Positions 51,755 through 61,379 are shown, counted from the first letter of the stretch. The stretch: 64,000 bases of DNA from Holdemania massiliensis (GCF_022440805.1 NZ_JAKNTK010000001.1:434001-498000), one strand, 5' to 3'. The notes: generated by a model not told the origin, from the sequence alone. Numbers and translations: made by a program.

Positions 51755-53397
51755 ATCAAATTGAAACGAATCTCAAAAACTGCATTATGAATGCTGTAAA
51801 ACAGGCGTTTGATTTCGATTTAAAAAATGATGACGTCGTCATTGAAATTCCAAAAGAAAAGATCCACGGCGATTATTCAACCAACACAGCGATGCGGCTG
51901 ACCAAACAGCTTCATCAGAATCCGCGGATGATTGCACAGCAGCTGATCGACCATCTGGATTTGAAGCAGGGCTCGATCGCCAAATGTGAAATCGCAGGTC
52001 CGGGTTTCATCAATTTCTTCATGGAAAGCGCAAGTTTGGCTTCCGTCATCGGCGTCGTGCTGCAGGAAAATGAAAACTACGGCCGTTCGGATGCCGGCCA
52101 GGGATTAAAGGTGGACGTTGAATACGTTTCAGCCAATCCGACCGGGGATCTGCATCCGGGTCATGCCCGAGGTGCAGCGATGGGCGATTCCGTTACGCGG
52201 CTGATGAAATTTGCGGGCTATGATGTCACGCGGGAATACTATGTCAACGATGCCGGCAATCAGATCCGCAATATGGCGCTGTCGCTGCAGGCGCGTTATC
52301 TGCAGGCATGCGGCGTTGAAGCTGAGGTGCCGGAAGATGGCTATCATGGTCCGGATTTAATTAAAATCGCTCAGGATCTGAAACAGGAATACGGCGAAGA
52401 GCTGGCGCATAAGGATAAAGCAGAAACTTATTCCTTTTTCCGCCAACAAGGACTGCAGGCCGAGTTAGCGAAGCTGAAAGCCGACCTGGCGGCCTTCGGC
52501 GTTGAATTTGATGTCTGGACCAGTGAACAGAGCATTTATGACCGCGGCATGGTGGACAAAGCACTGACTACGCTGAAAGCGCAGGGCATGACGTATGAAA
52601 GCGAAGGAGCTCTGTGGTTAAGAACAACCGATTTCGGTGATGATAAGGACCGCGTGCTTGTCAAAAGCGACGGCAGCTATACGTATCTGACACCGGATAT
52701 CGCATACCATGTTGATAAGTTTGATCGTGGTTATGATAAGCTGATCGATTTCTTCGGAGCGGATCATCACGGCTACATTGCCCGCTTAAAAGCGGCGGTG
52801 CAGTCGTTGGGCAAAAATAAGGACGATCTGGAAGTGGATATCATCCAGATGGCCCGGATGGTCAAAGATGGTGAAGAGTTTAAGATGTCCAAGCGGACCG
52901 GCAAAGCGGTGGCTTTAAAGGATCTGGTTGAGGAAGCGGGCGTCGATGCCGTTCGGTATTTCTTCGTTTCCCGCGCTGCGGATACGCACATGGATTTTGA
53001 TATCGATATGGCGAAGAAGCAGACCAACGAAAACCCGGTCTATTATGCCCAATACGCGCATGCACGGATGTGTTCGATCCTGCGTTCGGGAGCGGATATC
53101 ACCCTTGCGGATCATTATGAACTGATCACCCATGAAAAAGAACTCGATCTGCTTAAGCATATCAATGAGTTTGCATCCACAGTAGCGGATGCAGCCAAAA
53201 CCCGCCAGCCGCACAAAATGTGCAACTATATCACCCGTTTGGCGCAGCTGTTCCACACGTTCTATGCCGACTGCAAGGTCTTAGACAGAACAAACCTGGA
53301 ACTGAGCGCTCAACGTCTGGCGTTGGTGAAGGCTTCTGAAATGACTCTGCGCAACGCTTTGACTCTGATCGGCGTCAGCGCACCGGAAAAAATGTAA
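51751..53397 (+). CDS. argS: arginyl-tRNA synthetase
   Basis: The 548 residues hold the class I motifs VSANPTGDLHPGHARG (HxGH) and FKMSKRTG (KMSKS), with the N-terminal Add-1 domain and the C-terminal DALR anticodon domain (EYARMC-like: AQYAHARMCSIL). GTG 51751 overlaps the stop of the DUF1934 gene (GTGA) and has AAGGAGG upstream. Arginine charging of tRNA; essential. Confidence 0.97.
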   Translation: MNQIETNLKNCIMNAVKQAFDFDLKNDDVVIEIPKEKIHGDYSTNTAMRLTKQLHQNPRMIAQQLIDHLDLKQGSIAKCEIAGPGFINFFMESASLASVIGVVLQENENYGRSDAGQGLKVDVEYVSANPTGDLHPGHARGAAMGDSVTRLMKFAGYDVTREYYVNDAGNQIRNMALSLQARYLQACGVEAEVPEDGYHGPDLIKIAQDLKQEYGEELAHKDKAETYSFFRQQGLQAELAKLKADLAAFGVEFDVWTSEQSIYDRGMVDKALTTLKAQGMTYESEGALWLRTTDFGDDKDRVLVKSDGSYTYLTPDIAYHVDKFDRGYDKLIDFFGADHHGYIARLKAAVQSLGKNKDDLEVDIIQMARMVKDGEEFKMSKRTGKAVALKDLVEEAGVDAVRYFFVSRAADTHMDFDIDMAKKQTNENPVYYAQYAHARMCSILRSGADITLADHYELITHEKELDLLKHINEFASTVADAAKTRQPHKMCNYITRLAQLFHTFYADCKVLDRTNLELSAQRLALVKASEMTLRNALTLIGVSAPEKM

Positions 53398-53414
53398 GAA
53401 AGGACTGTTTCAAA

Positions 53415-53774
53415 GTGTCAAATCGTTCAATGACTGATGTTGCTTACCAATTGTTAAGCAAAAAGAAAAACAGCGTCACCTTCAACAAGCTGTGGGATGA
53501 GGTTTCTCAGATCATGGGCTATTCCGAAAATGTAGCGGAGCGGAAAATCGCTTCGTTCTACACCTCGATGATGCTGGATAACCGGTTTACTTCCCTGGGC
53601 AACAACAAATGGGATCTGCGGTCACGGCATACGTATAACGAAACGCACTTTGATACCAGTGCGATCGTTCTCGAGGACGACAATAACGACGAGCTGGACG
53701 AACTGGACAGCTTCGAGGAAGAAGCGGAAGTCGAAAAAATTCCGTTTGAAGAAACAAACGAAGAAAGCTTCTAA
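53415..53774 (+). CDS. rpoE: RNA polymerase delta subunit
   Basis: The 119 residues show the HARE-HTH domain (TDVAYQLLSKKKNSVTFNKL; KIASFYTSMMLDNRFTSLG then NNKWDLRSR) and a strongly acidic tail. The delta subunit is a Gram-positive component that displaces nucleic acids from RNA polymerase and aids recycling. It follows argS, a Firmicute-wide order. GTG 53415 has AAGGA upstream. Confidence 0.95.
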   Translation: MSNRSMTDVAYQLLSKKKNSVTFNKLWDEVSQIMGYSENVAERKIASFYTSMMLDNRFTSLGNNKWDLRSRHTYNETHFDTSAIVLEDDNNDELDELDSFEEEAEVEKIPFEETNEESF

Positions 53775-53779
53775 GGATC

Positions 53780-53804
53780 GAAAGGGCAGCGTTGTCTGCC
53801 TTTT
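53780..53804 (+). terminator. intrinsic terminator of argS-rpoE
   Basis: AAAGGGCAG and CTGCCTTTT pair (one G-U) and run into TTTTC. Confidence 0.6.
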
Positions 53805-53806
53805 CG

Positions 53807-53834
53807 TTTGGCACAGGCTGTTTGGCACAGGCTG
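53807..53834. repeat. tandem 14-bp duplication
   Basis: TTTGGCACAGGCTG occurs twice in direct succession, just after the terminator. It is probably a slippage event. Confidence 0.9.
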
Positions 53835-53868
53835 TCGTTGGCAGGAATAAAAAAGGTAAGCGCATAAT

Positions 53869-54528
53869 GTGGAAGGATTGGTGAAAATCTTGAAAACTGT
53901 GGTTTGGGATTGGAATGGAACATTACTGGATGATGTCGAGGTCTGCATTCAGACGGTCAATGCGATGCTTCACCAGCGGAATCTGCCGCTCATTGAAAAC
54001 GTCGATCAATATCAGTCCGTGTTTACCTTTCCAGTGATTGATTATTACCGCCAGGTGGGTTTTGATCTGAAGCGGGAACGATTTGAGGATCTTTCCGAGG
54101 AATACATGGCAGGCTATCACGCACGGGCAGCTGCCTGCGGCTTGTTTGCGGATGTTGAACCGGGAATTCTAACCCTGAAGAAACATGGGATACCGTCCTT
54201 GATTCTCTCCGCTTCCCGCCAGGATCATCTGCGAAAACAAACCGAGCAATGCAGATGTACGGCCTGGTTTGATGATTTGATCGGCATTTCCGATATTTAT
54301 GCCAAAGAAAAGCTCAGTGCAGCTCAATCCTGGCTGCAGGATCATCCGCAGAAGGATCGGAAAATGATCATGGTGGGTGATTCCCTGCATGATTGGGAAG
54401 TTGCCGAGGCTTTGGGTTGGGAATGTATTTTAATTGATCGCGGTCATCAGAGCCGTAAACGCTTGGAAAGCTCAGGAAAACCGGTTATGTCCAATATTCT
54501 TGAAGCGGTATCGCTGATCTTAGCTTAA
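53869..54528 (+). CDS. HAD-family hydrolase (phosphoglycolate phosphatase-like)
   Basis: The motif I is DWNGTLLDD, motif II ILSASRQD (S-A-S), and motifs III/IV KEKLSAAQSW and MVGDSLHDWEVAEALG. The motif I Asn in place of the second Asp-like position (DWNGT) is seen in the Gph-like group annotated as phosphatases. The GTG at 53869 is one option; GTG 53881 is also possible. Single gene between terminators. The substrate is not determined. Confidence 0.88.
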   Translation: MEGLVKILKTVVWDWNGTLLDDVEVCIQTVNAMLHQRNLPLIENVDQYQSVFTFPVIDYYRQVGFDLKRERFEDLSEEYMAGYHARAAACGLFADVEPGILTLKKHGIPSLILSASRQDHLRKQTEQCRCTAWFDDLIGISDIYAKEKLSAAQSWLQDHPQKDRKMIMVGDSLHDWEVAEALGWECILIDRGHQSRKRLESSGKPVMSNILEAVSLILA

Positions 54529-54541
54529 ATAACCGAATTCT

Positions 54542-54578
54542 GCATCATTTCCTTATTTCCTGGGGAATGATGCTTTTT
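54542..54578 (+). terminator. intrinsic terminator of the HAD gene
   Basis: GCATCATT and AATGATGC form the stem followed by TTTTT. Confidence 0.75.
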
Positions 54579-54697
54579 ATTTACAAGCGTTAGGAGTGGG
54601 GAGTTTGTTATAATAAAGGGGAAGAATATTGTAAAGGAAAGAAATAAACTGGACTAATTAAACTGAACAGATCGAGGCAGAAAATGAGGGAAGGAAA

Positions 54698-55720
54698 ATG
54701 AAGAAGATAAATTTGTTGATTTTATGCTTGTGTCTTTTGAGTTCCTGTGATGGAAACAGAGTAAAAACGATGGATTCAAGATTGGAAAAGAATGAGGAAG
54801 CTCCGCGGTACGCTGTTCAACTTTGTGGAGGGAGAGATGAATTCTACGCTAACAGCACACTTTATCTCTATGTGACTCCAGCGATTGAAGAAAAAGCGAT
54901 CAATTATCAGCTGAAATCACGAACGCTGGAGCGCTTGGAAAAGAATCGATGGGTTTCCGCTGAGGAGACAATTTATGATCCGGATGAATTTGTCGGTATT
55001 GGCTGGCGATTTGTTGATCAGGCCATCGTCCCCTTTATGAGTGGAGATGAAACGACATTCAGGATGAAATTTCACATTTCGGATAAACTGGGTGAGGTCG
55101 ATGTGTATTCGCCTGAAATTCAGCTGGTCGATGAGATCCTGGAACCAGAAAAAATGGAAAGCACTGCTTTTTTAAGCTTGTATCCGTATTCTCTTTACAG
55201 TGCCAATGATTGTTTTGTTCAGGATGAATCGGTTATAGCGGAGGAGGCGATGGTTTTGGTGGAGGAGGCCGCCTGTAAAGTGATTGGGGAAGTGAATCAA
55301 GGGTTTATCAAAAAATCTGTCACGTGCAAGGTGCTTGATAATGACGCTTGTCCTATCTCCCTTTACCAAGATTTTCTTCCCGAAGATGATACAAGCTTAA
55401 CCGCCCGGAAAACAGTTTATTTCTATGATGACGGTCCGCTTTTTGAAACGGAGACAATCACAGGAAAAGCGTTTAAAGAACTGTTGGCAGAATTTGAGGG
55501 AAATGAGTCGATCCCCATTCCTGTCTGTCTGATCGAAGGCCAAAATAATACAGAGGATAGATTGAATAGTTATGGTTATCGCTTCTATGATGAAGAAGCG
55601 GATATTATTTACGAATTGTATCAATCGACGATGTATCCAGGGATTGATTTCTGTATCCGTAAAGGCACGCACAACATTGCGCATGCATTTCTGTTTACGG
55701 AGAAAAAATTACAGCAGTAA
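54698..55720 (+). CDS. lipoprotein of unknown function
   Basis: The 340 residues begin with a lipobox (LCLLSSC, Cys17). The mature domain is strand-rich with paired acidic segments (AEETIYDPDEFVGIGWRF; EDDTSLTARKTVYFYDD). I recognise no family; no binding motif is visible. It lies convergent to the LysR at 55778, so it does not appear to be its target. AGGGAAGGAAA ribosome site. Confidence 0.7.
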   Translation: MKKINLLILCLCLLSSCDGNRVKTMDSRLEKNEEAPRYAVQLCGGRDEFYANSTLYLYVTPAIEEKAINYQLKSRTLERLEKNRWVSAEETIYDPDEFVGIGWRFVDQAIVPFMSGDETTFRMKFHISDKLGEVDVYSPEIQLVDEILEPEKMESTAFLSLYPYSLYSANDCFVQDESVIAEEAMVLVEEAACKVIGEVNQGFIKKSVTCKVLDNDACPISLYQDFLPEDDTSLTARKTVYFYDDGPLFETETITGKAFKELLAEFEGNESIPIPVCLIEGQNNTEDRLNSYGYRFYDEEADIIYELYQSTMYPGIDFCIRKGTHNIAHAFLFTEKKLQQ

Positions 55721-55777
55721 GCAATTTGGATTGGGGGAAATCACAAATCCATTCTTGGTTTATCTGATTTCCTGGTT

Positions 55778-56659
55778 TTACGTTTCACTGGGAAGATGAA
55801 TTTCTGAACGATGATCAATAATGTACTGATATAAATTTTTTGCGGCTTCTGAATTATTTAATTTGTGCAGCGCAACCTGCAGCCGCCACTGAGCTTTTTC
55901 TTTCATTGGAATTTTAACGAAGCCTTCAGGGGATAAATGATATTGAACATTGTGCATCGCTATCGCTTTTTTGCGTTTTAAAACTTCTTCTGCGGCTTCC
56001 AGACTTGCAGCATTAAAAATAATCTTGGGTGAACAGCTGAGTTCCAGCATATGATTTACATAACAATCATAAATTTTAAAGTCTGCATTCATGGTGACAA
56101 AAGGTTCATTTTGAATATCGCGAAAATGAATAGAAGTTTTTTGAGCCAGCGGATGGTCTTCCGGCAGACACAGATAATCGGGACTTTCTATAAGAATCCG
56201 GTAATTCAAATCATTTGAGAAAATAGGCCCGGTGATCAAAGCAAGATCAGTTTTTTGTTCAAGCAGACGCTGTTCCGCTGCTTTATCGGGAACTTCGCAG
56301 ATCAGAAGCCGGTGTTCAGGATGATCCTTTTGATAGTTCTCTAGGATTTCCGCAACCATGCCGTAAATATAGCTGGCAATCACCACGCTGATTTTTATAT
56401 GTTTATCTTTTCTGATTCTTTCATTGATGATGGAAATCTGGCTGATGTGATCTTTGATCTGAGTATAGTAGAGCTGACCTTCCGGAGTCAGTTCTATTTT
56501 TCCTTTATTATAGGTGAACAACAGGGTATTTAACTCTTGCTGCAAGCCTTTAAGACTGCGGCTTAATCCCTGCGGCGTAATAAAAAATTTCTGCGCGCTG
56601 ACGGTCATGTTGCGGGTCTCGGCAACGTCAATAAAATATTTAAGCTGTTCAAGTGTCAT
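55778..56659 (-). CDS. LysR-family regulator, divergent from FMN-motif-like lipoprotein
   Basis: The LysR DNA-binding domain MTLEQLKYFIDVAETRNM then SAQKFFITPQGLSRSLKGLQ is followed by the effector-binding domain. ATG 56659 has GGAGG upstream. The divergent region to the lipoprotein at 56831 contains direct repeats (CAATATTTTGTTG / CAATGTTTTGTTG, 23 bases apart). It is similar in layout to the LysR/reductase 2 pair. Confidence 0.9.
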   Translation of the reverse strand: MTLEQLKYFIDVAETRNMTVSAQKFFITPQGLSRSLKGLQQELNTLLFTYNKGKIELTPEGQLYYTQIKDHISQISIINERIRKDKHIKISVVIASYIYGMVAEILENYQKDHPEHRLLICEVPDKAAEQRLLEQKTDLALITGPIFSNDLNYRILIESPDYLCLPEDHPLAQKTSIHFRDIQNEPFVTMNADFKIYDCYVNHMLELSCSPKIIFNAASLEAAEEVLKRKKAIAMHNVQYHLSPEGFVKIPMKEKAQWRLQVALHKLNNSEAAKNLYQYIIDHRSEIHLPSET

Positions 56660-56745
56660 ACGAACATCCTCCACTTATTCTAAGGATATAATTAATTCCA
56701 AGTATAGCATACAGCCTGGAAAAACAAGAGGAAAATAAGGGCTTT

Positions 56746-56781
56746 CAATATTTTGTTGATGAGGTTAACAATGTTTTGTTG
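56746..56781. promoter_or_regulatory. candidate LysR binding region
   Basis: CAATATTTTGTTG (56746-56758) and CAATGTTTTGTTG (56769-56781) agree in 12 of 13 bases, 23 bases apart. A TTGTT-N9-AACAA dyad (56753-56771) fits the T-N11-A LysR pattern. The lipoprotein's weak promoter (TTCGAT, 17 bases, TAGAAT at 56806-56811) follows directly. Confidence 0.6.
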
Positions 56782-56830
56782 CTTCGATTCTGGTGCGGAG
56801 CGAAATAGAATAGGGGCAGGAGGAAAGAAA

Positions 56831-57700
56831 ATGAAGAAATTAAGTTTACTTTTACTAGCCTTGATCCTGATTTCAACCGCAGCCTGTTCCAGTCAGGAAT
56901 CCAAAAATCCACAGCCGGAAACGACGCCGGAAGCCACAGCGGAACCCGTTGCTTTAAAAGATGGAACGTATGATGGATATGATATGCAGTCTCCATACGT
57001 GGCTAAAGCAACAGTGACGATCGAAGGGGGAAAAGCGGTAAGCTATGAATTTGAGGAGTGTCATCTTCCTAATTTCTGGGCTACCCTGACGGAAGAAGAA
57101 GCCGAGAAACTCGGTGAAGAAGAAGCAATGGCCGTCACGGTCGGGACAGGAACCAGCTACTATGCCCGGCATGTCTTGCTAGGCAGCGGAGATGATACGA
57201 TTAAACTGACTGTTTTGGAGGATCCTTGGGTGGCTCCGAACGGCTCCACTTATATTGAATATGGAAACGATGAAATTGCCAGCTTCAGCGAATACGTTGA
57301 AAATGATGAAAATGCTGCCTGGTATTTTGATCAGATCTTAGCGGGAAACTACTGGATTGCCGACAAAGACTGGAATTTAATGGAGGATATGTCGGCTTAT
57401 ACGATGACCCGCAAAGACGGAGTGGTATTGGATAAGGTTGACTCTCGCTTAAAAACGAAAATCATGCACTGGACTGCGGTTGGTACAGGCGTCGGAACCG
57501 AAATGGGAAACAACGGCTGGACGGGCAATCTTAAGATTCTTGGCGATACGCTGATTGAGCTGCAGTTCCCGGACGGGGAAATTGCCAAGAATGAAAACAA
57601 TCAGGTCATGATTGGTGATGTTGTTACTTCCGCGACCATTGAACAGTATGAAGGTTATCTTGATATGTTCTATGAAGCTTACAACAAGGCAAAACAATAA
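56831..57700 (+). CDS. lipoprotein paralogous to the FMN-motif lipoprotein, motif degenerate
   Basis: Signal peptide with ISTAAC lipobox (Cys18), a Pro/Glu/Thr-rich linker, then a domain related to the lipoprotein at 3927. Near the C terminus the flavinylation motif reads DVVTSAT (D263-T269): glycine is replaced by serine, so covalent FMN is doubtful. It may bind a ligand or pass electrons without covalent flavin. ATG 56831 follows AGGAAAG; the longer in-frame start at 56753 lies in the operator. Divergent LysR as above. Confidence 0.75.
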   Translation: MKKLSLLLLALILISTAACSSQESKNPQPETTPEATAEPVALKDGTYDGYDMQSPYVAKATVTIEGGKAVSYEFEECHLPNFWATLTEEEAEKLGEEEAMAVTVGTGTSYYARHVLLGSGDDTIKLTVLEDPWVAPNGSTYIEYGNDEIASFSEYVENDENAAWYFDQILAGNYWIADKDWNLMEDMSAYTMTRKDGVVLDKVDSRLKTKIMHWTAVGTGVGTEMGNNGWTGNLKILGDTLIELQFPDGEIAKNENNQVMIGDVVTSATIEQYEGYLDMFYEAYNKAKQ

Positions 57701-57756
57701 GATCAGAGATTGAACTTAGATACTGAATCGTGAATACAATTCTGTGATATCTTCAT

Positions 57757-57802
57757 AAAAGATGGAAAAGCTCTATGCAGAGCTGAAAGCCATCTTTTTT
57801 TA
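57757..57802 (+). terminator. intrinsic terminator of the lipoprotein
   Basis: AAAGATGG and CCATCTTT pair, with AGCTC/GAGCT inside, followed by TTTTT. Confidence 0.8.
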
Positions 57803-58258
57803 TACAGAAAAAAGGATTATCTATTTTTTTTTGGAGGTAATTGAGCTATATAATGATAAGAAAATTTCAGGAATGTAGAATATTATTTCGAAATAATCCG
57901 CAGTCTTTTTATCAGTATATCTTATAATTATATTCGTTTGTAAAAAAATAGTTTTCTATTTTTAGTTTCTGTTTTAAAATAAAAATAAGATAAATGAAAC
58001 AACAAACTTGAATGATCGGTTACTGAACAGATGAATCGAAACAAGTCATGCAATGATGTAAATGTAAAATAGTTAATGGTTAGGACTTTGAAAGTTTTGA
58101 GGAATTTATTATTAGAGTCATCTCAGAGATATCAGTTTTAATGTTTTCTGGATGCACAGTTGGTACGATTGCAGATAATTTGGGTATGACTTTTTGAGAT
58201 GAACAGTAAATGATGCAAGATCTTGATCAAAAATATTTTTGGTAAAGGGGGTGTTGCA
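57803..58258. other. AT-rich intergenic region before the ABC exporter island
   Basis: Base composition falls sharply here. One open stretch without a start codon (58084-58197) encodes a peptide ending SGCTVGTIADNLGMTF; from its only ATG (58141) it is 18 codons. A GGAGGT near 57830 precedes a 24-codon frame at poor spacing. No gene is supported. Confidence 0.4.
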
Positions 58259-59116
58259 ATGCAGCTAAAAGTAGATTCAATTACAAAAATTTATGGCGAA
58301 AAAACTGTGCTTAAGGATTTCTCTTTGACTTGTAAGGAGGGAATTGTTGGGCTGTTAGGGCCTAATGGTGCAGGGAAAACAACATTTATAAAAATTCTAT
58401 GCCAATTGATACCACCGACAAGCGGAATGATACAAATCGATGGGAAAAAGATTAATAAGCATACGAAAAAAAATATCGGCGTAATGTTTCAGCAGCAGGA
58501 ACTTTATGAAGAATTTTATGTTGAAGAGTTCTTATATTACATTGCGACATTGAAAGGTTTAACCAAGGATAAAACAAGCTTAGAGATCAATTCTCTATTG
58601 GAAACAGTTCAGTTAATAGGCGCAAGAAAAATGAAAATAAAACACTTGTCTGGCGGAATGAAACAGCGATTATTAATTGCACAAACTTTGCTGGGCAATC
58701 CTAAAATTTTAATCTTTGATGAACCTACCGCGGGCCTGGATCCCAATCAGCGTATAAAAATCAGAAATTTGTTCTCAACCTTAGCGCAGGATCATATACT
58801 TATCATTTGCACGCATGTTGTTCAAGATATTGAATCAATAGCAGATAAAATTATTATGCTGGATAAAGGCGAACAGATTCAGTCGGGAAGTGTAGAAGAA
58901 ATATTGAAAAATTTACAAACGCATGTCTATGAATTGGAAACGGATGCTGGAAATTTGGATTATTATCAAAAACAAGGAAAAGTAAGCAATATTTATAGAA
59001 ATGATGAAAATCTGAGGATTAGGATTATTTCTGAAAATAAGTTAGAAAACAGCATGCCGGTTTATCCGACATTGGAAGATGCTTACTTATGGTTTATAAG
59101 AGATGAAAATAATTGA
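58259..59116 (+). CDS. ABC transporter ATPase
   Basis: The 285 residues have Walker A GPNGAGKT (34-41), signature LSGGMKQR, Walker B ILIFDEPTAGLD and H-loop in ICTHVVQDIE. They match the exporter type (multidrug or lantibiotic-immunity-like, CcmA class). The reading frame has many AAA/ATT codons. ATG 58259 follows a GGGGGTG site. The next gene overlaps its end by 14 bases and encodes the permease. Confidence 0.92.
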   Translation: MQLKVDSITKIYGEKTVLKDFSLTCKEGIVGLLGPNGAGKTTFIKILCQLIPPTSGMIQIDGKKINKHTKKNIGVMFQQQELYEEFYVEEFLYYIATLKGLTKDKTSLEINSLLETVQLIGARKMKIKHLSGGMKQRLLIAQTLLGNPKILIFDEPTAGLDPNQRIKIRNLFSTLAQDHILIICTHVVQDIESIADKIIMLDKGEQIQSGSVEEILKNLQTHVYELETDAGNLDYYQKQGKVSNIYRNDENLRIRIISENKLENSMPVYPTLEDAYLWFIRDENN

Positions 59117-61379
59117 AAAGCTAGCTGTATTTGAACTGAAAAAGATCTTAAAAGATTCAAAGTTAATCCTGTTAATTTTGATTCTGCTTGCAGTTAACGT
59201 TTTCTCTTTATATTACAGTGATGTAAAAGAATACAAATTTCCCAGCCTCTATTATCAGCTTTACACTGATGAGTACAAAGAATGCGCCGACAATTCTGAT
59301 GAAGAAAGGATATCAACCATTCAAAGGAAAATTGACAGCCTCTATGATAAAAAAGAGTTGAACAAAGAAGATGCGGTTCATCTGCAGGTACTTACTCAAA
59401 TTAAAAACGATTTAATGCGTATAAATCAATATCATACTTCTGTGGAAGAAGTAATAAACAATAGTATATTGATGAATTCAGTCAGTATTTTTTCTGAAAA
59501 ATCATCGATTTCAAAAAAGAATGTTGAAAAAACACTTCAAGATTACGAGAAATTGTTAGAGGTTCAGCCTGTTAATCGAAGTCATTTAGCTTATGAAAAG
59601 TTTTTTTCCAATCATTATACTGATATGTTTTTAGTTATAGCCGTAATATTGGTGTGCTTTCCCTTAATAATCCGAGAGAAAAACTCATCTTTGATTATGA
59701 ATTTAAAATCGTATTTTTTCGGAGGAACACATACAATTATAGCGAAGTTAACAGCCTTATCCATTGCAGCCGTTTTCTTAACCGGAGTCTTTTATTTGTC
59801 CAACGCTGTTTATTATCAAATCATGATTGGATTTGTGAATGGAAATGATCCTGTTCAATCAATATCAAGTATGATGAGTGCAGAATTTCTGCTTTCCTGC
59901 AACATGACTATGGTTTATCATCTTTTCGCTAAAATAAGCTTAATTCTTCCGATTGCCCTGATGATGTTCCTGCTTTTCAACTTGTTTCAAGATTATTTAT
60001 TCTCTTTTTCGATAGCCTTTGTTTTCATTATCTGTGAAGGGATTTTGTATTTTATTATTTCTTATCAATCATCCTGGGCTCTGTTCAAATATATGAATCT
60101 CTTCTCCTTTTTTAACAGCGCGAAAATTTTGTATGAATATAATAATGTGCCGATTCTCAATTGTCTGCTTTCATATAATCATCTTTATTTTCTTGTTTCT
60201 CTTTTTTTAATTGTTAGTTTAATCCTGATTTCAGTCTTTGTTTTCAATCACTCGTTTGAGTTTAAAACAAAGCTTCGTGTTAAAAAAAGACATAAAATGC
60301 TTTACACGAATCATACGCATATTTTAATTCATGAAATCAACAAGCTTTTCTTTCATCACAAACTAATTTATGGATTTTTGGCTTTCGGTATATTTTTAAT
60401 TTATTCCTGTACCTATGTCAACTTTACCAAAACTCAAACAGATAAAATATTTGATCAATATCTGCTTAAGCTTCATGGGGAGTATACTGCAGAAAAGCAA
60501 ATGATTGTTGAAAACGAGAGGAACATGATTAATGAAGCCATAGCTGAATTGGATTACATTGAGGATCAGTTTTATAACAACAAAATAGACTATTCGGATT
60601 ATTATATACAAAAGAACAGATTGTCTAAAATCTTGGATAACAATTCAGCTTTATCAATGATTGAAAATCAGGTTAATGAAAACATAGAAAACCCATTCAT
60701 TCTGGATTCAAAAGGCTATTCTTATCTCCTGGATTTGGAAGCCAAAGACGATATAATGAATGGTAATCTTAGAGATTGCTTCATCGTTATGATAATCGTA
60801 ATATTCTGCAGCTGCAATTTGTTCAGTGAGAACTCCTATAAACTAGCTCAGTACTATGAGGCGGTAAACTGTATTAAACCAAAAGAACGATGCGTCAAGG
60901 TTTTTATGTTATTTGCGCTTTCATGTATATTAGCCCTGAGTTTGTTTTCAAAGAAGATGTATCTTGCAAATAACAATTTCATATTGACTGACATTCATGC
61001 CTCAGTTGGAAATATTCCTGAATTGCTGTTGTTGTTTCCAGAAAGCATGACGTTAGCAAAGGCATTAATTATACAATGGCTTTCACGTCTGCTTGCCGTA
61101 TTCGCTGTTTCGCTAATGAGTTCCCTGTTCACTTTGGTGATAAAGACAAAGTATATGAGCATCATTGTTTCATTCTTTACAATTTTCATTCCTCCGCTCA
61201 TGGTTTTATGTCAATTCAGTCCATTTAGATTGTTTAGCTTTTCCAGATTTTTTACTGGAGCGATCAGCTTCAGTGATCCAATCTCGATGATCCTGCTTGT
61301 TATTACTACGATAATCTTAGTTTTTATCGTTATGATTTTTCCTTCTTCCCATAAATCAAAGGTCTTGCGTGGAATTTAA
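59103..61379 (+). CDS. double-length ABC exporter permease
   Basis: The 758 residues contain two similar halves. Each starts with one helix (KLILLILILLAVNVFSLYYS; KLIYGFLAFGIFLIYSC), then about 130-150 residues outside rich in charged coils, then a group of five or so helices. This looks like two ABC-2-type permease units fused in one chain. With one ATPase upstream it could form a full exporter by pairing. Typical of bacteriocin-immunity or antibiotic exporters, but no substrate is known. Confidence 0.8.
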   Translation: MKIIEKLAVFELKKILKDSKLILLILILLAVNVFSLYYSDVKEYKFPSLYYQLYTDEYKECADNSDEERISTIQRKIDSLYDKKELNKEDAVHLQVLTQIKNDLMRINQYHTSVEEVINNSILMNSVSIFSEKSSISKKNVEKTLQDYEKLLEVQPVNRSHLAYEKFFSNHYTDMFLVIAVILVCFPLIIREKNSSLIMNLKSYFFGGTHTIIAKLTALSIAAVFLTGVFYLSNAVYYQIMIGFVNGNDPVQSISSMMSAEFLLSCNMTMVYHLFAKISLILPIALMMFLLFNLFQDYLFSFSIAFVFIICEGILYFIISYQSSWALFKYMNLFSFFNSAKILYEYNNVPILNCLLSYNHLYFLVSLFLIVSLILISVFVFNHSFEFKTKLRVKKRHKMLYTNHTHILIHEINKLFFHHKLIYGFLAFGIFLIYSCTYVNFTKTQTDKIFDQYLLKLHGEYTAEKQMIVENERNMINEAIAELDYIEDQFYNNKIDYSDYYIQKNRLSKILDNNSALSMIENQVNENIENPFILDSKGYSYLLDLEAKDDIMNGNLRDCFIVMIIVIFCSCNLFSENSYKLAQYYEAVNCIKPKERCVKVFMLFALSCILALSLFSKKMYLANNNFILTDIHASVGNIPELLLLFPESMTLAKALIIQWLSRLLAVFAVSLMSSLFTLVIKTKYMSIIVSFFTIFIPPLMVLCQFSPFRLFSFSRFFTGAISFSDPISMILLVITTIILVFIVMIFPSSHKSKVLRGI

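Noticed and set aside
57832..57925. 24-codon frame after GGAGGT in the AT-rich region
   Set aside because: The spacing from ribosome site to ATG is about 14 bases and the peptide has no feature.
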